From Dyella mobilis (GTDB lineage: Bacteria > Pseudomonadota > Gammaproteobacteria > Xanthomonadales > Rhodanobacteraceae): a stretch of 64,000 nucleotides of DNA. Positions 49,114 to 59,600 of this stretch are shown here, piece by piece. Where the stretch lies: contig NZ_JADIKF010000033.1 of NCBI RefSeq assembly GCF_016904945.1, positions 62,001 through 126,000 of the forward strand, in the 5' to 3' direction. The position numbers were made by a program, and so were the translations under genes. Under the pieces are notes generated by a model. The model saw nothing but the letters and a program-made list of their open reading frames with translations, did not search any database and was not told where the DNA came from. Every line of letters begins with the position of its first letter. The stretch's first letter is position 1.

Positions 49114-50091
49114 GTGACGCATGCGATTATCGAGCTGATCGCGCAATACGGCCTGTTGCTGGTCTTCCTCAACGTGCTGGTGGAGCAGGCCGGTGCGCCG
49201 GTACCCGCCGTGCCTACCCTGGTGGTCGCAGGGGCGCTGTCGTCGATCGGCCGGCTTCCGCTGGGGGCCGTGGTGTTGTCGGCGCTGGTTGCCTGCCTGG
49301 TCGCGGACCTGGCCTGGTATTGGGCCGGGCGGTACTACGGCGCTGCCGTGATGCGCACGCTGTGCCGCATTTCCTTGTCGCCGGACTCCTGCGTAAAGCA
49401 ATCCGAACTGCGCTTTCAGCGTTGGCGCGGCCGCCTTTTGCTGATCGCGAAATTCGTGCCCGGACTGTCCACGGTTGCACCCCCGCTGGCGGGAGCGATG
49501 AAACTTGAACCCTGGGTATTTGCGTGGATGGATGCGGCCGGTTCACTGATCTGGATCGGCCTGGTGGTCGGCCTCGGTTATGCCTTCGCCCATCAGATCG
49601 ATCACGTACTGCTGTTGCTTGCCAGCGCCGGCACGGTGGCGGTGGAGTGCCTGGTGGCCGCCTTGATGGCCTACGTGCTGGTGAAGTGGTGGCAGCGTCG
49701 CAAGCTGTTGTTGTCGCTGCGCCTGGCGCGCATCACGGTGGACGAACTGCATCGGCTGATGCAAGAAGATCAAACGCCCGTGGTGGTCGACGTGCGCTCG
49801 CAAGCATCGCGCCTGATGGATGCGCGCATCATTCCCGGTGCGCTGATGGTCGATCTGCGTGGCGTCGAGCAACAGCTCGAGCAGGTATCGATCGACCGGG
49901 AAGTGGTGATCTATTGCAGCTGCCCCAACGAGGTATCGGCGGCCAAGGCGGCGAAAGGGCTGATGGTGCTGGGCTATCGCCGCGTGCGTCCGCTGTTGGG
50001 TGGGCTCGATGCATGGGCCGATGCCGGTTATGGTGTTGAACACGTGGTGCTGCAAGACGATCCGGCGGCTCAGCCTGGACACGTGCATTGA
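49114..50091 (+). CDS. DedA-rhodanese fusion membrane protein
   Basis: A 325-residue fusion. Residues 1-190 form a DedA/SNARE-assoc domain with five or six helices; E-Q-A-G-A-P-V-P near 25-31 and the FVPGLSTVAPPLAGAMKL loop near 113-130 are its hallmarks (DedA proteins are implicated in undecaprenyl-phosphate or phospholipid flipping and in membrane homeostasis). The C-terminal rhodanese domain (about 205-310) has VVVDVRSQAS and the active-site loop YCSCPNEVSA. I chose GTG 49114 because AGAGG (49102-49106) sits 7 nt upstream; ATG 49048 is only 10 nt from the aqpZ terminator T-tract. The frame continuing into aqpZ is not real. It lies before the adhesin locus on the same strand. Confidence 0.85.
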   Translation: MTHAIIELIAQYGLLLVFLNVLVEQAGAPVPAVPTLVVAGALSSIGRLPLGAVVLSALVACLVADLAWYWAGRYYGAAVMRTLCRISLSPDSCVKQSELRFQRWRGRLLLIAKFVPGLSTVAPPLAGAMKLEPWVFAWMDAAGSLIWIGLVVGLGYAFAHQIDHVLLLLASAGTVAVECLVAALMAYVLVKWWQRRKLLLSLRLARITVDELHRLMQEDQTPVVVDVRSQASRLMDARIIPGALMVDLRGVEQQLEQVSIDREVVIYCSCPNEVSAAKAAKGLMVLGYRRVRPLLGGLDAWADAGYGVEHVVLQDDPAAQPGHVH

Positions 50092-50102
50092 AGACGTTCG
50101 TT

Positions 50103-50131
50103 TTGAATTGTTAATGCATTTTCACTAATGT
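50103..50131 (+). promoter_or_regulatory. Putative promoter of the adhesin locus
   Basis: TTGAAT (50103-50108), 17 nt, TAATGT (50126-50131), in the most AT-rich stretch of the window. Alternative -10 elements, such as TATATT at 50152-50157, overlap the tandem repeats. If used, the leader is about 485 nt. Confidence 0.45.
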
Positions 50132-50134
50132 GAA

Positions 50135-50150
50135 TTAGACGTTTAGACGT
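50135..50150. promoter_or_regulatory. Tandem 8-bp repeat, candidate operator
   Basis: TTAGACGT occurs twice back to back (50135-50142, 50143-50150) and a third partial copy (TTATATTC) follows. Head-to-tail repeats of about this size beside a promoter are typical of response-regulator sites, but the period is 8 rather than 10-11 bp. Confidence 0.4.
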
Positions 50151-50401
50151 TTATATTCGGTGTTCATGCGCTTATATCCGTTGTTTTTTTTGTTTTGCTC
50201 GATTTAGAATCGCTGCGCGCCGTTCATTCGGCGTTTTGAATTTCGGCAGTTGCTCTGGCTGTCTGGGGCCGTGTCGGGGGGGCATGGTGTGAATGAATCA
50301 CCCGTTCTACATCCGCGTAGCGGATGTGGGGCTGCTCGTCACGAGAGGGATTTTCATGGCTGCGAGTGGGAGGATGCCCACAGTAGGTCCATGTTGGGGG
50401 A

Positions 50402-50441
50402 GTAACTGGCGAACTCATTGCGCCAGTGACGTTTTTCTTTT
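50402..50441 (+). terminator. Premature intrinsic terminator in the adhesin leader
   Basis: GTAACTGGCG (50402-50411) pairs with CGCCAGTGAC (50421-50430), 10 bp with one mismatch, 9-nt loop, then GTTTTTCTTTT (50431-50441). It lies 183 nt before the exoprotein ATG, so transcripts from an upstream promoter would stop unless read-through is allowed. Confidence 0.8.
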
Positions 50442-50623
50442 GGGTAATGCCAGCGCGTCCTGCGCAAACGCTTCAGGCAAAACCGCATTCCTGCATCAGG
50501 GCGGAGTTCGCCGCCCGTTTCTCGCATTCTCCTTTGTAGCTCATGTCTTGTCGGGTCGTGGTTGCGCGCTCCGTCTGAAAGTGCGCGTGCCTCGGAATCA
50601 TCCATGCACCGGTGCTTTGAGCC

Positions 50624-53600
50624 ATGAATCACATCTATCGTCTGTGTTGGAATCGTGCCAGCGGGCAATGGGTTGTCGCGTCTGAACTGGCGAATGCCCG
50701 TTCACTAGGCGCCAATGCGGGCAAGCGACCAATCAGGCATCGAATGTTGGTGCTGTCCGTGCTCGCGGCATCGCTGTGCGCTGCCGGCGCGGCCTATGCC
50801 GGCAACGGACCGGTGGGCGGACAGATTGTCGGCGGCTCGGGGCAAATCCGGCAGGTCGGCAACACCACGACCATCGTGCAAACCAGTCCGACGCTCAGCC
50901 TGAATTGGCAAAGTTTCAACATCGCACCTAATCAGACGGTGGATTTCCTGCAGCCGGGCAGTAGCGCGATTGCGATCAATCGCGTCTTCAGCAGCACGCC
51001 GAGCGAAATCTACGGTCACCTCGATGCCAATGGACAAGTCTGGTTGATCGATCCCAATGGCGTCCTGTTCGGCCAGGGTGCACAGGTGAATGTGGGGGGA
51101 CTGGTCGCTTCCACGCTTGATCTGCAAGACGACTCGTCGCTCTCGGGCAACCGCGTATTCGAGGGCTCCGGCAAAGGCAGTGTGATCAACGAAGGCTCCA
51201 TCGTGACTGCCCAGGCGGGCTATGCGGCCTTGATCGGCAACCAGGTTTCCAATCGCGGAGTGATCAGCGCACAACTGGGTACGGTGGCCTTGGCCGGTGG
51301 CAGCGCCGTCACCCTGAGCTTCGCCCACAATCAGTTGCTGCACGTGCAGGTCGACCAGAGCACCCTGAACAATCTGGCGGAAAACCGGCAATTGATCGTT
51401 GCCGATGGCGGTCGAGTGATCATGACGGCAGGTGCCAAGGATGCGTTGCTGGCAAGCGCCGTCAACAACACCGGCCGGGTGCAGGCGCAAACCGTCCAGA
51501 ACCACAACGGCGTGATCACCCTGTTGGGTGGCATGACGGACGGCACCGTGAATGTGGGCGGTACTCTGGATGCCAGCGCGCCGAACGGCGGCAGCGGCGG
51601 CTCCATCGAGACGTCGGCCGCACAATTCAACCTGGCGAACGACGCGCACATTACTGCCGCGGCGGAGCAGGGCAAGGCCGGCACCTGGCTGGTCGATCCT
51701 ACTGACCTGACCATCAATGCCGCGGCGGCGACAACGATTTCCAGCACACTCAACGGCGGCACCAACGTTACCGAACAGACCACGGCCACCGGTGTGACCG
51801 GCGTGGGTGTGCAGACGGGCGGCCTGGGCGACATCAACGTCAACGCGGCGATCAGCTGGACCAATGCCGCCGCGAGCCTCAGCCTGCTGGCGTATCACGG
51901 CGTCAACGTCAATGCATCGGTCAGCGGCGCCGGCGGTGTCACCATGTATGCGCAGGGCGCCAACTTGACGATCGCATCGGGCGTTTCAATCGTCGGCGCC
52001 ACCGGCGTCACCCTCGCGACCGGCGCCAACTTCGTCAACAACGCGGGCGCATCGGCGGTTTCTACCGGCACATCCTCGCCATGGCTGATCTATTCCACCA
52101 ACCCGACCCTGGACACGGCCGGCGGCCTCAAGCCGCAATTCATTCAGTACAACGCGGCTTACGGCACCGCACTCACAGCGAACGATGTCGGCAATGGCTT
52201 CCTGTACAGCCTGGCGCCGGTGCTGAAAGTCACCGGGCTTACCGGCACGATCAGCAAGGTCTACGACGGCACCACCAGCGCGACCATTGCCGGCGCAAAC
52301 CTGACCACCACCGGGCTGGTCAACGGCAACAAGATCGTGAGCGCGCCAGGTACGTATGGCAACGCCAATGCCGGCACCGGCATTTCGGTGACCGGCCCCA
52401 ATTCGATCGCCAACTTCTCGATGACCGACAGCACCGGCAGCATCCCGGTCTACGGCTACAGCTTTTCCGGTTCCGCGGTCAGCGCCAACGTAGGCACGAT
52501 CACGCCGGCGCCCATTACGGTATCCATCGTCGGCAACCCCACCGAGGTGTATGACGACACCGTGCAGACGACGGTGACGTCCGCCAATTACCAGGTGAGC
52601 GGATTTGTCGCCGGGCAGGGCGCCACGATCAGCTCGCAGACGGCGAACAGTTACGCATCGCCGGATGTCAGCAATCACGATTTGATCACCGCAACGCTGA
52701 CCAGCACCGACTTCATCGCTGCCGCCGGCACCAACCTGGGCAATTACAGCCTGCCGGCTACCGCCACGGGTTATGGCACGATCACGCCGGCGCCGGTATC
52801 GATCCGCAACGTGCTGGCGACCAACAAGGTCTATAACGGCAACACGGTCGATACGCTCAATGCAGGTAGCGCATCGCTCTACGGCATATTGGCGGGCGAT
52901 GCGAGTTCGGTGACGCTGAACGCATCCGGTGCCAGCGGCACCTTCAGCCAATCCAACGTGGGCAACGGCTTGACGGTAACGGCGAGCGGATTCGCGCTCA
53001 GCGGCAGCAAGGCCTTCGATTACGCACTGATCCAGCCCACCGGACTCATGGCGAATATCTCGCCCGCCACGCTCACCATTACCGGCGTGAGCGCCAACAG
53101 CAAAGTCTATGACGCTACCAATGCCGCCACCTTGAACCTCGGCGGCGCCACCTTGAGCGGACTGGTTGCAGGCGACAACGTCACGCTGTCCGGTGCGGGC
53201 GCCAGCGCCACGTTCTCGCAATCGAACGTCGGCAACAATCTGGCGGTGACGGCGAGCGGTTTCAGCATCAGCGGGTCGGCCATCGGCAACTACATCCTCA
53301 GTCAGCCATCCGGACTTGCGGCGAACATCACGCCAAAAGCGCTTAGCGTGACACTCGGCGGCGATCCGACCAAGATCTACGACGGCACCAACGCCGCCAC
53401 GCTGCCCGGTTCGAATTTCACCGTCACCGGTTTCGTGGCAGGGCAAAGCGCCACGGTCGGCCAGAACAGTACCTCGACCTATGCCACGCCCAACGCCGGC
53501 AGCAACATCACGGTGACGGCAACGCTGGAATCGTCGGATTTCGTAGCCGCATCCGGCACGTCGATGTCGAACTACAGCTTCCCGTCGAGCGTCAGCACCC

Positions 53601-56600
53601 TGGGCACGATCAATCCGATCGTGTTGACCGGCGCCATCGTCAACAACCCCACCAAGGTCTACGACGGCAATACCAATGCGTCGTTGAACACATCCAATTT
53701 TGCGCTGGGCGGATTGCTGCCCGGACAAAGCATCAGCGTCAACCAGACCAGCGGCACCTACGGTTCGCCCAATGCGGGCGTGGAGCCGGTCAGCACCACG
53801 CTCACCGCTTCCAACTACAGCGCCGGAGCTGGCACGCTGCTCACCAATTACGTGCTGCCGGCCTTGATGAGCGGCTACGGCACGATTACTCCCGCGCCGA
53901 TTTCGCTCAGCTTCAATGCGGCGATTACCGGCAACCCAACCAAGGTTTACGACGGCAACAACGTTGCCACCGTTGCCGCAAACGGGTTCACCCTGTCCGG
54001 CTTCCAGGGTTCCGATAGCGCCACGGTCAACCAGACCATCGTCGGGCAATACGCCACGGTCAACGTGGGCTCGCAGCCGGTGACGGCGAACATGGTCCAG
54101 GCGGATTTCACGCCAGACCCTGGCACCAATCTCAGCAACTATCAGTTCCCGATCACCGCCTATGGCACCGGCACCATCACGCCGGCGCCGTTGACCGCTA
54201 CCATCATCGGCAATCCCACCAAGGTCTACAACGGCACTACCAGCGTTTCGCTCAGCGGCAACAATTTCCAGATCAGCGGCTTCGTCAACGGCGAAGGCAC
54301 CAGCTTCACGCCCAATGCAACGAGCAGCTACAACAGCCCGAACGCAGGTACCGAAGGCATTACTGCGAACCTGGTGGCCAGCGATTTCACGCCCAATCCG
54401 GGTACCTTGCTCAGCAATTACACTTTGCCGACGACCGCAACCGGTACGGGAACGATCACGCCTGCGCCGTTGTATGTCACCAACGTCTACGCTAACAACA
54501 AGACTTACAACGCCAATACGGCGGCAACGCTCAACGTGGCCAGCGCCGGGCTCGCCGGCCTGGTTTCCTCCGATGCGGGCAAGGTCGACCTTGCTTCGGC
54601 GACCACGGGCACGTTCTCGCAATCGAACGTGGGCAACGGTCTTGCCGTTACCCCAGGCGCTTTCAGCATCAGCGGCTCGGAAGCGGCCAACTATACGTTG
54701 GTGCAGCCCACGGGACTGGCCGCCAATATCACGCCGGCACCGCTTACCATCACCGGCCTCATCGCCAACAACAAGGTGTATGACAACACCACGGCGGACA
54801 CACTCAATACCAGCAACGCTGCGCTGGGCGGCGTTTTTGCCGGCGATACGGTGACCCTGTCGTCCGGCGGGGCGACCGCACAGTTCGGCCAGACCAACGT
54901 CGGCAACAATCTTGCCGTCTCGGTCAGCGGCTTCAGCATCGGCGGAGGTTCGGCTTCCAATTACACGCTCACGCAACCGGGCCTCACCGCCAATATCACG
55001 CCGGCACCGCTGACCGTCACCGTCACCGGCGATCCCACCAAGACCTATAACGGCAACAGTGCCGCGACCCTGGTCGCTTCCGACTACACGATTACCGGAT
55101 TCGTGGCCGGGCAGGGCGCCACGCTGCCGCAGACGGCAAGCGCCAGCTACGCCAGCGCCAATGCCGGCACCAATGTCACCGTGAACGCCACCTTGGCCCT
55201 GTCCGACTATCTGGCCAATGCGGGCACCAATCTTTCCAACTACATCTTGCCCACGACAGGCACCGGCACCGGCACGATCAACCCCGTCGTGCTGAACCTT
55301 ACCGGCCAGCGCGTCTATGACGCGGCCACCGATGCCGCCTATACCTTGTTCGGCAAAAGCGGTGTGCTTACCGGCATCAATGGCGACACGCTGCAATTGG
55401 GCGGCACCGGCCAGCTGTCGACCAAGAACGTCGGTGTGCACCAGCCCTTCGCTGCCGGCGGTTTGAGCGGTTTCACCTTGAACGGCATCGGCTCGGCCCT
55501 CGCCAGCAATTACACGCTGGTCGGCGGCACGGACTGGGTAACCATTACGCCAGCCACGCTGACGGTCAGTGGTACCACGGTCACCACCAAGGTCTACGAC
55601 GGCACTACCACGGCGAGCTTGCAAGGGTCGACGCTCACCGGCGTATTGGGCAGCGACAGCGTCGTGCTGGGCAATGCCACCACCGGCAAGTTCAACAACA
55701 AGAACGCCGGCAACAACAAGCCGGTCAGCACCAGCATGACGATCAGCGGCACGGATGCGAGCAACTACATCATCGTGCAACCCACGGCGCTTACCGGCAC
55801 CATTACGCCGCTGGCCATTACCGTCACCGCCAGCGGCTTCAACAAGTATTACGACGCCACGACCAATGCGAATGTCGCGCTGACCAGCGCCGGGATACTG
55901 GCCGGGGATAGTGTGACCTTCACCCAGAGCTCGGCCGCGTTTAGCCAGAGCAACGTCGGCAACAACCTGCCGATCGCCGTCTCGGGCATCACCGCCAGCG
56001 GCAAGGATGCGGGCAATTACACGTTCAACACCACCGCAAGCACCAGCGCCGATATTTTTCAGCGCATCATCAACCTCAGCGGTACGCGCGTGTACGACCA
56101 GAATAACGACGCGACTGCAACCACGCTTACCGGCGGCACCGGTGTAATCAATACCGGTATCGCCAACCAGACTCTGACTTTGACCGGGGCGGGCACGGTA
56201 TCGAGCGTGAATGTCGGCACCTACACGGGCAGCAATTTCACGCTGGGCGGCCTGGCGCTCGGAAACGGTACGGGAACCGCCAGCAATTACACCCTGGTCG
56301 GCGGTACCGATACCTTGATTGTCACGCCCTATCTGTTGACTGTCAGCGGTGCGACGGCGCAGGACAAGGTCTACGACGGCACCACCACGGCCACCATCAC
56401 CGGCGCCACGCTGTCCTCGCCGTTGCCTGGTGATATCGTCTCCCTCACCAATGCCACCACTGGCACATTTGCCGGCAAGAACGTGGGTACGGATATCGCG
56501 GTAAGCACCAATATGGGCCTTGCCGGAACCAGTTCCGGCAACTATGCATTGGTCGGCCAGCCTTCCGGGCTGGAAGCGAACATCACACCCAAGACCATCC

Positions 56601-59600
56601 TCGTGGATGCCACCGGGGTGAACAAGGTCTACGATACGACCGACACGGCAACGGTGATCCTCGGCAGCAGCGGCGTGGTCGCTGGTGATGCGGTCACCTT
56701 CAGCGACAGCTCTGCGCTGTTTAACAGCCCGAACGCCGCTGCTGGCATTCCGATCAGCGTGACAGGCATTACCGCCACCGGCGCCGATGCGGGCAATTAC
56801 AGCTTTGCTACCACGGCAAACACCGCGGCGAATATCACGCCCGTGGTGATCAACCTGAGCGGGTCGCGTGTCTATGACGCCGGCACGGATGCGGATGTTT
56901 CGCTGTTCGGCAATAACGGCGTGGTCGATGGCATCGGAGGCCAGACGCTGCAATTGGCCAACACCAATACCAATGCCCTGGTGTCAAAGAACGTCGGCTC
57001 CGAAGCGTTTGCGCCGGGCGCCATCAACAATTACTCCCTGGGCGGTCTCAACGGCGCGCTTTCAAGCAACTACACCCTGATCGGCGGCACCGATACCGTC
57101 ACCATCAGCAAGGCCACGTTGACCGTCACCGGGACCGTAGCCGCCAACAAGGTGTACGACGGCAATACCGACGCCAGCTTGAGCGGCTCGCAACTAGTCG
57201 GCGTACTCGGCACGGACAACATCACGCTCGGCAACGACAGTGCCGGTACGTTCGACACCAAGAATGTCGGTAATGGCAAATCGGTCGCCACCGCCATGAC
57301 GATCGGGGGCAGCGACGCCGGCAATTACAACCTGGTGCAGCCTGCGGACGTCACCGCGGATATCACGCCCAAGCCGATCACGGTGGTGGCGACGGGCAGT
57401 GCCAAGACCTACGATGGCACCACCGCCGCCACGGTGGGCTTGAGCAGCAACGGCGTCGTGGCCGGCGATACAATCAACTTCAGCGACAGCTCGGCCAACT
57501 TCAATTCGCCCAACGCCGGCGCCAACGTCGGCATTGCGGTGGATGGCATTGCCGCCAGCGGTGCCGATGCCGGCAACTACAGTTTCAATACCACGGCCAA
57601 CACCAGCGCCGCCATCAACCCGGCCATCATCAATCTGATCGGAACCCGGGCCTACGATGGCAACAACGACGCCAATGCATCCTCGTTCGGCACGAATGGC
57701 ATGGTTACCGGCGTGGACGGCCAGACGCTGCTGCTTACCGGCACCGGCACGTCGCTTACCTTCAATGTAGGCACGTCTCCGCTTGCCAGCCTGGGCAGCC
57801 TCGCCTTGAACGACAACGGCAGCGCATTGGCCAGCAACTACACCCTGGTGGGCGGCGTCGATACGCTTGTCGTCACGCCGTATGTCATCAATCTCGAAGG
57901 CACGCGGCCGTTCGATACGACGACCAGCGCCAATTTCAATCTGTTTGGCAACCATGGCGTGGTGCAAGGCGTAGCCGGTGAAACGCTGTCATTGAGCGGT
58001 GCGGGCGTCGCATCGAGCGCGAACGTAGGAACCTACACAAATGCCCCGAACTTCAACCTCGGCACGCTGAACATGATCGGTAATGGGACCGCCCTGGCAA
58101 GCAATTACACGCTGGTGGGTGGAACCGACACGCTGCACATCACGCCATACCTGATCAACCTCAGCGGCGTACGCGATTTCGACGGCACTACCGATGCGCA
58201 GGCTGCGCTGTTCGGTAGCAACGGCGTATTGACCGGGCTCGGTGGCGAAACCCTGACCCTGAGCGGTTCGGGCACGGTATCGAGCAAGAATGTCGGCACC
58301 TACACCGGAGCGGATTTCAGCACCGATGGCCTCACGCTTGCCGGCAATGGCTCTGCGCTTGCCAGCAATTACACACTGACGGGTGGTACCGATACGCTGC
58401 AAATCAATCCACGGCCGATTACGGTGACGGCGATCGGCGGCAACAAGACTTATGACGGCACCACCAGTGCCTCGGTCAACTTGAGCGGCCAGGGGCTGGT
58501 GGGCGGTGACGTCTTGAGCTTTACCGACACGTCCGCCGACTTCAGCCAGTCAAATGTGGGTACGGGTGTGGCGATCACCGTCAACGGCATTACAGCGGTT
58601 GGCGCGAATGCCTCCAACTACACGTTCAACACCAGCACCACGACCAGCGGCAATATCAGCCCGGCCGTGCTGAGTTTGACCAGTACCCGCGTCTATGATG
58701 CCACCACCAACGCCGACGCGAGCCTGTTCGGCAACAACGGCGTGTTGACCGGTGTCGATGGGCAGACACTCACGCTTTCCGGCACGGGCACGCTCAGCAC
58801 TAAAAATGTAGGTGAGCGGCAACCGTTTGCCTTGAATGGACTCAATGGCTTCACCCTTACCGGGGACAATGGTGCGTCCGCTGCCAATTACACCTTTGTC
58901 GGCGGTGACAACTGGGTGAATATCACGCCGGTTACGTTGTATATCACCGGAGCGACAGCTACCGATCGCGTGTACAACGGCACCACGCAAGATGCTGTAA
59001 CAGGCGCGCAACTTTCCGGTCTGCTCGGCGGTGACACCGTAACGTTGGGCAATGCCACGGCCGGAACGTTTGCCAGCAAGGACGTCGGCACCAACAAGAC
59101 GGTGACCACCGACATGACGCTCGACGGCACCGATGCCGGCAACTACATCCTGGTACAGCCGACCGGATTGACCGCCAACGTCACGCCGTTGGCCATTGCG
59201 GTAACCGCGACCGGCACCAACAAGGTCTACGACGGCAATACGCTGGATACGGTAGGCCTTGGCAGTTCTGGTGTGATTGCCGGCGACCAGGTGGATTTTG
59301 CCAGCACGTCGGCCAATTTCTCCGACAAGAACGCCGGCAATGGCAAAGCGGTAACCGTCGACGGCATCAGCGCCAGCGGCGCAGACGCAGGCAACTATGT
59401 GCTGCTCAATACCACCACGACGACCACGGCCAATATCACGCCGCTAGCCATCACCATCAGCGCGACGGGTACCAACAAGGTGTTCGACGGCAACGATATC
59501 GATACGATTTCGTTGTATGCCAACGGCGTATTGGCTGGTGACCAGGTGAGCTTCGCGGATTTGTCGGCGTTGTTCGGTGACCCTAGTGCGGCCAACGGCA

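Larger units (their letters stand above)
50092..50623. other. 532-bp leader region of the two-partner secretion locus
   Basis: It holds the AT-rich promoter zone (50095-50220), a T-run (TTTTTTTT near 50183), a perfect 8-bp hairpin ACATCCGC-GTA-GCGGATGT (50309-50327), several GGA-containing loops (GAGAGGGA near 50342, GGGAGGATG near 50368, GGGGGAG near 50396) that could be CsrA/RsmA sites, and the terminator at 50402-50441. A further GC-rich 180 nt precedes the start. Short frames here (for example 50293-50685) have no protein-like features. Confidence 0.6.

Noticed and set aside
50396..50441. A second Mn riboswitch, since GGGGGAGTAACTGG resembles the aptamer's 5' motif
   Set aside because: The other conserved segments (GTCAACA and GACCTTT) and stems are absent; the region forms a plain terminator instead.
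50450..50520. A c-di-GMP (GEMM) riboswitch, from GCGCAAACGCTTCAGGCAAA
   Set aside because: The GCAAA-like elements are in the wrong order and the tetraloop-receptor and 3' GGTAGGT-like part are missing.
51986..56953. A 1655-codon open frame on the minus strand across the adhesin gene
   Set aside because: It is a reading-frame shadow of the repeated plus-strand TpsA; the translation is low-complexity Arg/Ala/Gly-rich and matches no family. The same holds for long minus-strand frames opposite dnaK, carB and the A2M gene.
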